A DNA stretch of 64,000 bases from Amycolatopsis iheyensis (GCF_024703995.1 NZ_JAMXQV010000011.1:186001-250000), one strand, 5' to 3'; positions 38,896 to 47,250 are shown, counted from the first letter of the stretch. Notes: a model not told the origin generated them from the letters alone. Translations and numbers: made by a program.

Positions 38896-40341
38896 TCAGG
38901 CGATCGGCGCGGCCAGCGACTCCGGGGTGCCGCGGACCGACGCCTCCGCGGCGCTCAGCCGGCGGACCGCCTCGTCCATCGTCTCGGGCGGCAGCGAGAA
39001 CGGCAGCCGGAGCCAGCGCTCCAGGCCACCGTGGACGCCGAAGCGCGAGCCCGGCGCGACCTGGACGCCGTGGCTCGCCGCCGCCACCGCCAGCCGTGAG
39101 CTCACCGGCTCCGGCATCCGGCACCACAGCGACAGGCCGCCCTTCGGCGGGGTGAACGTCCAGTCCGGGAGGTGCCGGTGGACCGCGCCGGCCAGCGCGT
39201 CGCGGTAGCCACGCAGCTCCGCGCGGCGGCGGGCCGGCGCGTGTTCGTCGGCCAGCAGCTCGGTCAGCACCAGCTGCTCGAACACCGGCGACCCCAGGTC
39301 GACCGCGTAGCGCGCCGAAACCAGACGGCCGAGCAGGTCCTCCGACGCGCGGATCCAGCCGAGCCGCAGCCCGCCCCAGTGCGTCTTCGCCGCCGAACCC
39401 ACGCAGATCACCAGGTCACCGGCGAACGCGGCCAGCGGCGGCGGGCCGTCGAGCGGGTCGCCCTCGAGGTCCAATTCGACGAGCGTCTCGTCGACGACGA
39501 CCGGCGTCCGGGCGCGGGCCAGTACCGCGCCGAGCCGTTCGCGGCCGCCGGCGTCGAGGCGCAGGCCGGTCGGGTTCTGGAAGTCGACGACGAGGTAGCC
39601 GAGCCGCGGCGACGCCTGGCGCAGCGCCGCGTCGACGCCGGCGATGTCCCAGCCGCGCTCGCCGGTCGGGTCGAGCGCCACCGGCACCGGGATGGCGTGC
39701 GCGGCGCGGATCGCTTCCAGCGCGTTCGGGTAGGTCGGCTGCTCGACGAGCACCCGGTCGCCGGGGCCGACGAGCATCCGCAGGACCAGGACGAACGCGT
39801 GGTGCGCGCCGTTGGTGACCATCACCTGCGCGGGAGTCGTCGGCAGCCCGCGTTCGGTGTAGCGCCGGGCGATCCGCTCGCGCAGGGCGAGCAGCCCGCG
39901 CTCCTGGTAGCCGTGGTCGCCGAGGTGGTCGGCGAGCCGGACGCGGGCGGCGTCGACGGCTGCGGCCGTGCCCGGGATGGCCGGCGAGGACGCGTGGGTG
40001 AAGTCGATCGAGCCGCTGCCGGCCGGGGCGAGCGGGCCGCGGCGACGACGTCCGGGCGCGGCGATCCACGACCCCGCACCACGGCGGCTCGCGACGAACC
40101 CGTTGTCCCGCAAGCGGTCCAGGGCCGCGCCGATCAGCGTGCGGCTCACGCCGAGCGCGTCGGCCAGCTCCCGCTCGGCGGGCAGCCGGGTGCCGAGCGG
40201 GAGCTGGCCGTCGAGCACCTGCAGTTCGAGGGCTGCGGCCAGGTCGGCCGCGCCCTGCCGCGAGCCCTGCCGCCACGAGCCGAGCATGACGGCCAATCGG
40301 GGCCCGGAGATGCGTCCACCCAGTGGGACAGTGGCTTCCAT
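38896..40341 (-). CDS. MocR-type regulator (GntR HTH + aminotransferase fold)
   Basis: 481-residue MocR/PdxR-like protein. Winged helix at about 25-90 ('LQVLDGQLPLGTRLPAERELADALGVSRTLIGAALDRLRDNGFVASRRGAGSWI') and a fold-type-I PLP domain from about 130 ('YQERGLLALRERIARRYTERGLP', 'VTNGAHHAFVL', 'YLVVDFQNPTG', Lys region 'VGSAAKTHWGGLRLGW'). Divergent from yczE, a pairing (YczR-YczE) well known for MocR proteins. ATG 40341. An inverted repeat GCCAAT-N8-ATTGGC begins 4 nt upstream, so autoregulation is likely. Confidence 0.92.
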   Translation of the reverse strand: MEATVPLGGRISGPRLAVMLGSWRQGSRQGAADLAAALELQVLDGQLPLGTRLPAERELADALGVSRTLIGAALDRLRDNGFVASRRGAGSWIAAPGRRRRGPLAPAGSGSIDFTHASSPAIPGTAAAVDAARVRLADHLGDHGYQERGLLALRERIARRYTERGLPTTPAQVMVTNGAHHAFVLVLRMLVGPGDRVLVEQPTYPNALEAIRAAHAIPVPVALDPTGERGWDIAGVDAALRQASPRLGYLVVDFQNPTGLRLDAGGRERLGAVLARARTPVVVDETLVELDLEGDPLDGPPPLAAFAGDLVICVGSAAKTHWGGLRLGWIRASEDLLGRLVSARYAVDLGSPVFEQLVLTELLADEHAPARRRAELRGYRDALAGAVHRHLPDWTFTPPKGGLSLWCRMPEPVSSRLAVAAASHGVQVAPGSRFGVHGGLERWLRLPFSLPPETMDEAVRRLSAAEASVRGTPESLAAPIA

Positions 40342-40344
40342 AAG

Positions 40345-40364
40345 GCCAATATCCTGGAATTGGC
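40345..40364. promoter_or_regulatory. MocR/YczE operator candidate
   Basis: GCCAAT (40345-40350) and ATTGGC (40359-40364), perfect 6-bp arms, 8-nt spacer, between the MocR start (40341) and YczE start (40403). A TATGGT -10-like sequence lies next to it (40364-40369). Confidence 0.75.
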
Positions 40365-40402
40365 TATGGTTTACAAGGCCACTTGCGGTCGATAGTACTG
40401 AG

Positions 40403-41044
40403 GTGGCTCAGATCGATCTCCGGCCCGTCCGGATCTCCCGCGACCCCGTCCGCCGCAGCGCCCAGTTGCTCGGCGGCCTCGCCCTCTACGGCACGAGCGT
40501 CGCCCTGGTGACCCGCGCCGGCCTCGGCCTCGAACCGTGGAGCGTGCTGGCCGAGGGCGTCATGAAGCACACCGGCCTGACGTTCGGCACGGTCACCGGG
40601 CTGATTTCGGTGGTCGTGCTGCTGCTGTGGGTCCCGCTGCGGCAGCGGCCGGGGATCGGGACGATCGCGAACGTCGTGGTCATCTCGGTGATGGTCGACG
40701 TCGTCCGGGCGTTCCTCCCCGACCAGCACGAACTCGGCTGGCAGATCGCGCTGCTGGCCGGCGGGGTCGCACTGAACGGCGTCGCGACGGCCACCTACGT
40801 CGGCGCCCGGCTCGGCCCGGGTCCGCGCGACGGCCTGATGACCGGGCTCGCCGGGCGCACCGGCTGGTCGGTCCGGCTGGTGCGCACCGGCATCGAGGTC
40901 ACCGTGGTCGCGATCGGATTCCTGCTCGGCGGGACGGTCGGGGTGGGCACGGTGCTCTACGCCCTCGCCATCGGCCCGCTCACCCAGGCGCTGCTGCCGC
41001 TGACCACGTGGCGCGAACAGAATGAGCCCGAGGAGAGTCACTAA
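40403..41044 (+). CDS. YczE-family membrane protein
   Basis: 213-residue integral membrane protein of the YczE/YyaS/YitT type: five or so segments, e.g. 'GLALYGTSVALVTRAGLGLEPWSVLAEGVMKHTG', 'FGTVTGLISVVVLLLWVPL', 'IANVVVISVMVDVVRAFL', 'ALLAGGVALNGVATATYVGARLGPGPRDGLMTGLA', 'VTVVAIGFLLGGTVGVGTVLYALAIGPLTQALLPL'. The 'GLGPGPRDGLM'-type turn is the family signature. Divergent partner of MocR; substrate unknown (vitamin B6-related transport is sometimes suggested for such pairs). GTG at 40403. Overlaps the convergent ClpN gene by 4 nt. Confidence 0.88.
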   Translation: MAQIDLRPVRISRDPVRRSAQLLGGLALYGTSVALVTRAGLGLEPWSVLAEGVMKHTGLTFGTVTGLISVVVLLLWVPLRQRPGIGTIANVVVISVMVDVVRAFLPDQHELGWQIALLAGGVALNGVATATYVGARLGPGPRDGLMTGLAGRTGWSVRLVRTGIEVTVVAIGFLLGGTVGVGTVLYALAIGPLTQALLPLTTWREQNEPEESH

Positions 41045-41568
41045 CCGGCCTTGCGCTGCTGCACGACCCGGCGCAGCGTGACGTAGTCGGCGCCGCGGCG
41101 GGCGAGCAGCTCGTCGGTGCCGCGCTGCTGGGCCAGCGCCAGCAGGATGTGCTCCTGCCCGAGGTGCTTGTCCCCCAGTTTGACGGCTTCCCTGAGACTC
41201 AGCTCGAGGGTCTTCTTCGACTGGGCGGTGAAGGGGACGTGCCCGCGCTTGGCCGGCCCGAGCCGGCCGGCGAGGGCGCCTTCGCCGTGGGTCTGCTCGA
41301 CACGTTCGACGATGCGTTCGACGTCGATGCCGAACTCGGTGAGGGCCTCGGCGTCGGCGTCGCTGACCCCACCTCGGCGTCTGGTGCGCTCGAGCTCGGC
41401 GGTCAGGTCGCCGGTGTCGACGCCCAGCTCGGTGAGCAGCGGCAGGCCGGTCTTGACGAGCCCGGCGAGCAGATCGGCGGGCCCGACCTCGACCGAGCCG
41501 GACTGCCGAGCCACCAGCTGCGCCTCGATCACCGCGAGCCGCGCATCCCTCGTGAACCGCTCGAACAT
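41041..41568 (-). CDS. Clp N-terminal (R)-domain protein
   Basis: 175-residue protein made of Clp-R (ClpN) repeats: 'MFERFTRDARLAVIEAQLVARQSGSVEVGPADLLAGLVKTG' and 'VPFTAQSKKTLELSLREAVKLGDKHLGQEHILLALAQQRGTDELLARRGADY' (typical HLLLGLL-type helices), no ATPase. Start at 41568 shares a base with the stop of the 69-residue HTH gene (TGATG). The same HTH + ClpN combination exists as one fused protein at 59496-60233. Probably the sensory half of a split regulator; what it senses is unknown. Confidence 0.88.
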   Translation of the reverse strand: MFERFTRDARLAVIEAQLVARQSGSVEVGPADLLAGLVKTGLPLLTELGVDTGDLTAELERTRRRGGVSDADAEALTEFGIDVERIVERVEQTHGEGALAGRLGPAKRGHVPFTAQSKKTLELSLREAVKLGDKHLGQEHILLALAQQRGTDELLARRGADYVTLRRVVQQRKAG

Positions 41569-41777
41569 CAGTGCCTCCCGTACTTCTTGTGCACGGCCTG
41601 CCGGCTGACCCCCAGCTCGGCGGCGATCTCCTGCCACGACCAGCCCTCGATCCGCGCACTGCGGACCTGGACGGCCTCGAGTTGTTCGACAAGCCGCCTC
41701 AGCGCGGCGACGGCGCGAAGCCCCACGCGGGGGTCTCGGTCGCCGGCCCTTGCGGCCAGGTCTGTCGCTTCGGTCAT
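41568..41777 (-). CDS. Small HTH protein paired with ClpN
   Basis: 69-residue protein with an Arg/Glu helix and a helix-turn-helix: 'ARIEGWSWQEIAAELGVSRQAVHKKYGRH' (about 42-69). Sequence resembles the N-terminal half of the fused HTH-ClpN at 59496 ('RRSGASWTEIGQSMGVTKQAAQKRF'). ATG 41777 lies 3 bp from a pair of TGTCAAC-N4-GTTGACA palindromes, its likely own operator. Coupled to the ClpN gene by a TGATG junction. Confidence 0.88.
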   Translation of the reverse strand: MTEATDLAARAGDRDPRVGLRAVAALRRLVEQLEAVQVRSARIEGWSWQEIAAELGVSRQAVHKKYGRH

Positions 41778-41779
41778 GC

Positions 41780-41824
41780 TGTCAACCTACGTTGACAATG
41801 GAGCTGTGTCAACTTGGGTTGACA
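41780..41824. promoter_or_regulatory. Tandem TGTCAAC-N4-GTTGACA operators
   Basis: Two perfect 18-bp palindromes, TGTCAAC-CTAC-GTTGACA (41780-41797) and TGTCAAC-TTGG-GTTGACA (41807-41824), centres 27 bp apart. They sit between the HTH gene (start 41777) and the PP2C-like gene (start 41886), in the shared promoter region. The same half-site recurs at the other HTH-ClpN locus, 60236-60282. Confidence 0.85.
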
Positions 41825-41885
41825 ACCAAGCGCCCGCCCACCGCGTCATCGCGAACCCCCGACCCTCCCGACGTACAGTCGGGTG

Positions 41886-42671
41886 ATGCCCGAGATCGTG
41901 ATCGCCGAGCGGGCCGGGGTGGGCGCCGACGGCCACCCCCGCCCGACCGAAGACCACGTCGTCGTGCTGGACAACGCGGTCCTCGTGCTCGACGGCGCCA
42001 CCTCGTCCGACCCTTCGCAACCTCCCGGCGGCTGGTACGCCGAACGCCTCGCGCGCCGCCTCGCCGATGACCTCCACACCGCACCCGAAGCCGACCTGAC
42101 CGAAATCCTCACCAGCGCCATCGCCCGAGTGACCAGCGAAAACGGCCTCCGCCCGCAGCAGTCGCCGTCCAGCACAGTGGCCGCCGTCCGCTGGCTCGAT
42201 GACCGCGTCGACGCGCTCGTCCTCGCCGACAGCCCCGTCGTCGGCTTCGGGAACTTCGGTGTCGACGTCGTATCCGATGACCGGCTCGCCGGCCTCCGAC
42301 GCCGCGGCATGCTGCAGACCGGCGCCGACGTCCGGCGCCGTCGCAACGCCCACGACGGCTTCTGGGTCGCCGAAGCCGACCCGGGCGCCGCCGCGCACGC
42401 CGTCCGGCGCAGCTGGGAGCGCAGCAAGGTGGAAGCCGTTCTCCTCGCCAGCGACGGCGTCTCCATCGGCGTCGACCAGTACGCCCTCTTCGACTGGCGC
42501 GAGGTCCTCGCGATCACCCGGGCCGACGGGCCGGACGCCGTCCTCGACGCCGTGCGGACCGCCGAAAAACAGGACCCGGACGGCGAACGCTGGCCACGCC
42601 CGAAGCGCCACGACGACCAGGCGCTCGTCCTCGTCGACTTCTCTCCGGGGCGAATTCAGGGTCTTCCCTGA
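41886..42671 (+). CDS. PP2C-like protein phosphatase
   Basis: 261-residue PP2C-fold (SpoIIE/RsbU-like) protein. Metal-binding and core motifs: 'TEDHVVVLDNAVLVLDGATSS' (Asp-Gly), 'SSTVAAVRWLDDRVDALVLADSPVVGF', 'VEAVLLASDGVS' (Asp-Gly) and 'RHDDQALVLVDF' (Asp-Asp). Starts ATG 41886 (GTG 41883 just before). Probably a Ser/Thr phosphatase in a signalling path. Divergent from the HTH-ClpN pair across tandem palindromes, so its expression may be under their control. Confidence 0.85.
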   Translation: MPEIVIAERAGVGADGHPRPTEDHVVVLDNAVLVLDGATSSDPSQPPGGWYAERLARRLADDLHTAPEADLTEILTSAIARVTSENGLRPQQSPSSTVAAVRWLDDRVDALVLADSPVVGFGNFGVDVVSDDRLAGLRRRGMLQTGADVRRRRNAHDGFWVAEADPGAAAHAVRRSWERSKVEAVLLASDGVSIGVDQYALFDWREVLAITRADGPDAVLDAVRTAEKQDPDGERWPRPKRHDDQALVLVDFSPGRIQGLP

Positions 42672-42706
42672 TCACGGCCGTCCCGTTCTCCGAGAACCTG
42701 GAGCGC

Positions 42707-43537
42707 ATGGGGACGGAACAGGGGAAACGCACGAGACCGTGGCGGCTCGTGGCGGTGGCGGCGATCGGCTGGGGGCTGTTCACCGCCGTCGTGCTGCACA
42801 TCATCAGCTCGCACAACCCGGTGTACGACACGCTGTCGAGCTACACCGTGACCGACCGCGGCGAAGGCATGCTCGCCGCCAGCGTGCTGTCGCTGGCCAT
42901 CGGGTCGCTGGCCGTGCTCGGCGCGTTGCAGGTCGCCGGGGTGCCGCTGTCGAAGACGACCCGGCTGCTGCTCATGCTCTGGTCGCTCGGGCTCGCCGCC
43001 GCCGCGGTGTTCCCGGCCAGCTACCCGGAAGCGCCGGACCCGGTCAGCGGCGAAATCCACCTCTACGCGTGCCTGGTCGCCTTCCTCAGCCTGCCCGGCG
43101 CGGCGATCTCGCTGCTGGAACCGTTGCGGGGACGCCAAGAGCGCGTCGCCGTCGTGCGGGCGATCCGGCTGAGCGCCGTCGCGTTCGGGCTGTTCGCGCT
43201 CAGCTTCGTGTTCGTGCGGCTGAGCGAGGCCGGGATCGGCCCGTTCCCCGAGATCTCCGACGCCTTCCCGATCGGCGTCATGCAACGCCTGCTGCTGCTC
43301 GCCGACGTCGTGCTGCTGGGCACGTTGCTGCGGGTCGCGACCCGGCTCGAATCAGCCTTCGACGGCCGCCGCGAATTCGGGCGCGTAGCCGTACAGGCCG
43401 GGCATGCCGCCGGTGTGCAGGAACACCACGTGGTCGTCGGGGGCGAAGTGGCCCGCCCATTCGACCAGCGCGGCGGCGACCTTGCCGCTGTACACCGGGT
43501 CGAGCACCACGCCCTCGGTGCGCCCGAAAAGCCTTAG
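42707..43537 (+). CDS. DUF998-like membrane protein with extended 3' end
   Basis: 276-residue frame; residues 1-215 are a DUF998-type membrane protein ('LVAVAAIGWGLFTAVVLHIIS', 'AASVLSLAIGSLAVLGALQVAG', 'LMLWSLGLAAAAVFPASYPEAPDPVSGEIHLYACLVAFLSLPGAAI', 'RLSAVAFGLFALSFVFVRLSEAG', 'QRLLLLADVVLLGTLLRVATRL'). The last ~60 residues (from ESAFDGRREFGR) lie antisense to the D-cysteine desulfhydrase gene and look unrelated. The family end would be near 43350, where no in-frame stop exists. ATG 42707. Confidence 0.82.
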   Translation: MGTEQGKRTRPWRLVAVAAIGWGLFTAVVLHIISSHNPVYDTLSSYTVTDRGEGMLAASVLSLAIGSLAVLGALQVAGVPLSKTTRLLLMLWSLGLAAAAVFPASYPEAPDPVSGEIHLYACLVAFLSLPGAAISLLEPLRGRQERVAVVRAIRLSAVAFGLFALSFVFVRLSEAGIGPFPEISDAFPIGVMQRLLLLADVVLLGTLLRVATRLESAFDGRREFGRVAVQAGHAAGVQEHHVVVGGEVARPFDQRGGDLAAVHRVEHHALGAPEKP

Positions 43538-44380
43538 CGCGTCCCACACCGCGTCGGTCGGGATGCCGTAGCCGGGCCCGAGGGTCGAGTCACCCAGGCG
43601 GACGTGGTCGAACGGCGGCGCGTCGACGCCGAGCAGCTTCGCCGCGCCGGCGACGAGGTCGCGGAGGTTCTCCGTGGCCTCGTCGAGCGGGTGGCTGACG
43701 CAGGCGACGCCGACGCCGAGCTGCCCGAGAAGCCCGGCGGCCAGGGTCACCCCGGCCGCGGTGCCGCCGCTGGCGTGCGGGACGACGAGGTGAGCGCGTT
43801 CGACACCGCGTTCGGCCAGCTGGCCGGCGAGTTCGCGGGTGGCGCGGACGTACCCGAGCGCGCCGAGGTCGTTGGAGCCGCCGACCGGGACGGTGAAGAC
43901 CTTTCGGCCGTCGGCGGCGGCTTCGGCGACAAGCCGGTCGTAGGTGCGGCCGGTCTCCTCGCCGTCGGCGCAGACGTGGACGGTCGCGCCGAAGAGCTTG
44001 TCGAGCGGGATGTTCCCGCCGCGTTCGTAGGCTTCGCCGTCGCGCGGGACCTTCGCGGTGAGGACGAGTTCACAGCGCAGCCCGAGCTTCGCGCACGCGG
44101 CGGCGGTCTGGCGGCCGTGGTTGGTCTGCAGCGCGCCGAACGTGATCACCGTGTCAGCGCCCGCCTCGCGCGCGGCGCCGAGGTGGAACTCGAGCTTGCG
44201 GAGCTTGTTGCCGCCCGCGCCGAGCGGGTGGACGTCGTCGCGCTTGAGCCAGAGGTTGCGCAGGCCGAGCGCTTCGCCGAGCCGCGGCGCTTCGTGCAGG
44301 GGCGTCGGCCAGCCACCGAGGTCGACGCGCGGGATCGAGTCGAGGGCGGTGTCGGGGAATCCGGCGAAGTCGAACGTCAT
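43352..44380 (-). CDS. D-cysteine desulfhydrase / ACC-deaminase-like PLP enzyme
   Basis: 342-residue fold-type-II PLP enzyme. 'RNLWLKRDDVHPLGAGGNKLRKLEFHLGAA' (PLP Lys in GNKLRK), 'FGALQTNHGRQTAAACAKLG', 'VPVGGSNDLGALGYVRATREL', 'VPHASGGTAAG' and 'DPVYSGKVAAALVEWA'. These fit D-cysteine desulfhydrase (DcyD), which gives pyruvate, ammonia and sulfide, or ACC deaminase; the last has very similar motifs, so I keep both. ATG 44380. Divergent from the amidase gene; overlaps the DUF998 frame by 186 nt at its 3' end. Confidence 0.88.
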   Translation of the reverse strand: MTFDFAGFPDTALDSIPRVDLGGWPTPLHEAPRLGEALGLRNLWLKRDDVHPLGAGGNKLRKLEFHLGAAREAGADTVITFGALQTNHGRQTAAACAKLGLRCELVLTAKVPRDGEAYERGGNIPLDKLFGATVHVCADGEETGRTYDRLVAEAAADGRKVFTVPVGGSNDLGALGYVRATRELAGQLAERGVERAHLVVPHASGGTAAGVTLAAGLLGQLGVGVACVSHPLDEATENLRDLVAGAAKLLGVDAPPFDHVRLGDSTLGPGYGIPTDAVWDALRLFGRTEGVVLDPVYSGKVAAALVEWAGHFAPDDHVVFLHTGGMPGLYGYAPEFAAAVEG

Positions 44381-44428
44381 CGGCCCACCATAGAGCGGGA
44401 GTAGCCGGAGACCGTCGGTATCCGGTAA

Positions 44429-44446
44429 CGTTCGTTCGAACGAACG
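44429..44446. promoter_or_regulatory. Perfect TetR operator before the amidase operon
   Basis: CGTTCGTTCGAACGAACG is a perfect 18-bp palindrome 20 bp upstream of the amidase start (44466) and 48 bp from the desulfhydrase start (44380). The TetR regulator encoded third in the operon's run (45809-46384) is the likely binder. Confidence 0.85.
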
Positions 44447-44465
44447 AGAGCGCCCGGGAGGTGCC

Positions 44466-45842
44466 ATGACCGCCACGAGCCTGGACTTCACCGGTCTCAC
44501 CACGCAGGCCGCGCAGCTCGCCGCCGGGGAAGTCACCTCGGCCGAGCTCACCGCGACCGCGCTCGGCCGGGCGCACGCGAGCCAGCCCACGCTCAACGCC
44601 TTCAAGCACCTGCGTGACGAAGCGGCCCTCGCCGAAGCCACCGAGGCCGACGAGCGGCTCGCCGCCGGGGAGCGCAAGCCCCTGCTCGGCGTGCCCGTCG
44701 CGATCAAGGACGACGTCGACCTCACCGGGCTGCCCACCGCGTTCGGCTGCGCCGGCGAGTTCCCGTGCGCCACCACCGACGCGCCCGCCGTCGCGCTGCT
44801 GCGCGAGGCCGGCGCGGTCATCATCGGCAAGACCAACACTCCCGAGCTGGGCCAATGGCCGTTCACCGAAGGCCCGGCCTTCGGCGCGACGCGCAACCCG
44901 TGGCACACCGGCCACACCCCCGGGGGTTCTTCAGGCGGGAGCGCGGCCGCGGTGGCGTCGGGGGTCATCGCGGCCGCGCTCGGTTCCGACGGCGCCGGCT
45001 CGGTGCGCATCCCGGCCGCGTGGACCGGGCTCGTCGGCGTCAAGACCCAGCGCGGCCGGATCCCCACCGGCGGCGAGCTGTTCCACGGCCTGACCGTGCT
45101 CGGCCCGCTCGCCCGCACGGTCGGCGACGCGGCGCTGCTGCTCGACGTCGTCGCCGCGACCGGCACCACCTTCCGGACCGCCGCCGCGCGCGAGCCCGGC
45201 AAGCTGCGGATCGGGTTGTCGACGCGGATCCCGTTCACCGCCACCAAGACCCGGCTCGACCCGGTCGTCGAGGCGAACGTGCGGCGGCTCGCGGAGTCGC
45301 TCGCCGGGCTGGGGCACGAGATCGTCGAGGTCGAGCCGGACTACGGGCTGATCGGCCTGACGTTCCTGCCGCGTTCGCTCACCGGTGTCCGCGACTGGGC
45401 GCTGCGCGTCCCCGACCGCACCGGGCTCGACAAGCGCACCCGCAGCAACGCCGGCCACGGCCGGCTGCTCGCCGGGCCCGCGCTGCGGCTCGCCCGCGCG
45501 CTCGAGCCCGGGCTGCACCGGCGGATCGGCTCGGTGTTCGGGCGCGTCGACGTCCTGCTGACCCCGACCACCGCGACCCCGCCGCCGCCGATCGGCACCT
45601 TCGACGGCCTCTCCGGCTGGGAGACCGACCAGGCCATGATCGCCGCTTGCCCGTACGCTTGGCCGTGGAACGTGCTGGGCTGGCCGGGGATCAACGTCCC
45701 GGCCGGGCAGACGGCCGGCGGGCTGCCGCTGGGCGCGCAGCTGCTCGGCCCCTCGCACGCCGAGGAGCGGCTGATCTCCCTCGCCGCGCAACTGGAAGAG
45801 GTCGAACGGTGGCCGGAGCGGCATCCCGAGACAAGCTGGTAA
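44466..45842 (+). CDS. Amidase-signature enzyme
   Basis: 458-residue amidase-signature (AS) hydrolase with Ser-cisSer-Lys triad: Lys in 'LLGVPVAIKDDVDLTG' (Lys82), and Sers in 'GGSSGGSAAAVASG' and 'ALGSDGAGSVRIPAAW'. Also 'GKTNTPELGQWPF'. Family acts on amides from glutamine-tRNA amidation to indole-acetamide; the context, with a TetR and an MpaB-type oxygenase, suggests a catabolic or detoxifying role. ATG 44466, 20 bp after a perfect palindrome. Overlaps TetR by 34 nt. Confidence 0.9.
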   Translation: MTATSLDFTGLTTQAAQLAAGEVTSAELTATALGRAHASQPTLNAFKHLRDEAALAEATEADERLAAGERKPLLGVPVAIKDDVDLTGLPTAFGCAGEFPCATTDAPAVALLREAGAVIIGKTNTPELGQWPFTEGPAFGATRNPWHTGHTPGGSSGGSAAAVASGVIAAALGSDGAGSVRIPAAWTGLVGVKTQRGRIPTGGELFHGLTVLGPLARTVGDAALLLDVVAATGTTFRTAAAREPGKLRIGLSTRIPFTATKTRLDPVVEANVRRLAESLAGLGHEIVEVEPDYGLIGLTFLPRSLTGVRDWALRVPDRTGLDKRTRSNAGHGRLLAGPALRLARALEPGLHRRIGSVFGRVDVLLTPTTATPPPPIGTFDGLSGWETDQAMIAACPYAWPWNVLGWPGINVPAGQTAGGLPLGAQLLGPSHAEERLISLAAQLEEVERWPERHPETSW

Positions 45843-46384
45843 GCACCCGGGACGCCATCCTGCGCGGCGCGTTGTCGGTCGTCGGCGAGCACGGCGTCGG
45901 CGGGCTGACGAACCGCCGGATCGTCGCCGCCGCCGGGGTGTCGCTGGGCACGTTGACCTACCACTTCCCCAGCCAGACGGTGTTGCTGCGCGAGGCGATG
46001 CTGCTGTTCGTCGAGGAAGAGACGGCGAAGCTGGGCGCGATCGTCGACGGCTACCGCGCGCAGGGCCTCAGTGTCGAGCAGGCGGCGTCGGTCGTCGAGC
46101 ACGTGATCGCGCAGCTGCCCTTCGGCGCCGACGAGCTCGGCGCGCACGAGCTGTACCTGCAGTCCGCCAGGGATCCCGAACTGCACGAAGCTTCTTCGCG
46201 CTGCTTCGCGGCGTATGACGAGCTGGCCGTGACGATCCTGTCGGCACTCGGCGTGCCGGAGCCCCGGCGGCTGGCGGGCCCGGTCGTCGCGCTGATCGCC
46301 GGGCTGCAGCTGCGGCGGCTGGCGACCGGCGAGGCCGACACCCCGGTGGCCGAGCCGCTGATGATGCTGATCCGCGGGGCTTGA
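45809..46384 (+). CDS. TetR-family regulator
   Basis: 191-residue TetR repressor: HTH 'LRGALSVVGEHGVGGLTNRRIVAAAGVSLGTLTYHFPSQTVLLREAML' (about 20-65), ligand domain with 'RCFAAYDELAVTIL' and 'VVALIAGLQLRRLATGE'. The GTG start at 45809 has GGAAGAGG about 8 nt upstream and overlaps the amidase gene by 34 nt. Likely binds CGTTCG palindrome at 44429 and autoregulates the amidase-tetR-mpaB operon. Confidence 0.9.
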   Translation: MAGAASRDKLVSTRDAILRGALSVVGEHGVGGLTNRRIVAAAGVSLGTLTYHFPSQTVLLREAMLLFVEEETAKLGAIVDGYRAQGLSVEQAASVVEHVIAQLPFGADELGAHELYLQSARDPELHEASSRCFAAYDELAVTILSALGVPEPRRLAGPVVALIAGLQLRRLATGEADTPVAEPLMMLIRGA

Positions 46385-47250
46385 TGGCCGCGCCGATCGT
46401 CCGTGGCACGGCGGCTTGGAAGTACTTCGGCGACTTCCGCGACGGGCTGCTGGCCGGGCAGGTGCTGGTGCTGCAGGTGGCGCACCCGGTCGTCGCGGCC
46501 GGGGTGCGGGACCACTCGGACTACACGTCGGACCCGTGGACGCGCTTGATGCGGACGGGTGCGTCGCTGTCGATCTACGTCTACGGCGGCGCCGCGGGCG
46601 CCCGCGTGGAAGCCGGCCGGTTGCGGGAGCTGCACCGGTCATTCACCGGGTCCATGGACGGACGGCGGTACAGCGCGCTGAACCCGGCCGCCTACGCCTG
46701 GGTACACGCGACACTGGTGAAGGTTCCCGTTGACGCGCAACGGTTCTTCGGGCGACCACTGTCCTCTTCGGAGCTTGAGGAGTACTACGCGCAGATGTGC
46801 GACGTCGGGCGGATGCTCGGCGTGCGCGAGCGGGACCTGCCGCCGGACTGGGCGGCTTTCGAGCGCTACTACGACGAAATGGTGGCCGGGTTCGCCGGGA
46901 ACCCGACGATCGACCAGCTCTTCGAGACGATCCGCACGGTGGACAAGCCGGTGCGCTGGCTACCCGACTCGTGGTGGCGGCTGCACGGCCGGACCCAGAT
47001 GTTCCTGCTCCGCGCGACTTTGCCGCCCGCGCTCCGCGAACGTCTCGGTCTACAGTGGACGCTCCGCGAGCACCGCCGCTTCTGGCGCTTCGCTTCGGCG
47101 GTGCGCATCTTGGCGACGCCGATCCCGGCGGGGCTGCGGACCGCGCACATGCGGTGGATCGGCAAGCTCAACGTCTGGTTCCGCGCCCACCCCAAGGCCT
47201 ACCAGCGCCTGATCGACGGCCACGGCCACGGCCCCGGCTCGGGCGCGTAG
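46384..47250 (+). CDS. MpaB-family oxygenase (DUF2236)
   Basis: 288-residue MpaB'/rubber-oxygenase-like (DUF2236) protein: 'LLAGQVLVLQVAHPVVAAGVRDHSDY' (heme-ligand His region), 'RTGASLSIYVYGG', 'HRSFTGSMDGRRYSALNPAAYAWVHATLV' (conserved HxxH and Asn), 'SSELEEYYAQMCDVGRMLG'. Family includes Mycophenolic acid MpaB' and latex-cleaving Lcp; they are heme b enzymes. ATG shares a base with the TetR stop (TGATG). Function here unknown; ends at a hairpin pair. Confidence 0.85.
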   Translation: MAAPIVRGTAAWKYFGDFRDGLLAGQVLVLQVAHPVVAAGVRDHSDYTSDPWTRLMRTGASLSIYVYGGAAGARVEAGRLRELHRSFTGSMDGRRYSALNPAAYAWVHATLVKVPVDAQRFFGRPLSSSELEEYYAQMCDVGRMLGVRERDLPPDWAAFERYYDEMVAGFAGNPTIDQLFETIRTVDKPVRWLPDSWWRLHGRTQMFLLRATLPPALRERLGLQWTLREHRRFWRFASAVRILATPIPAGLRTAHMRWIGKLNVWFRAHPKAYQRLIDGHGHGPGSGA

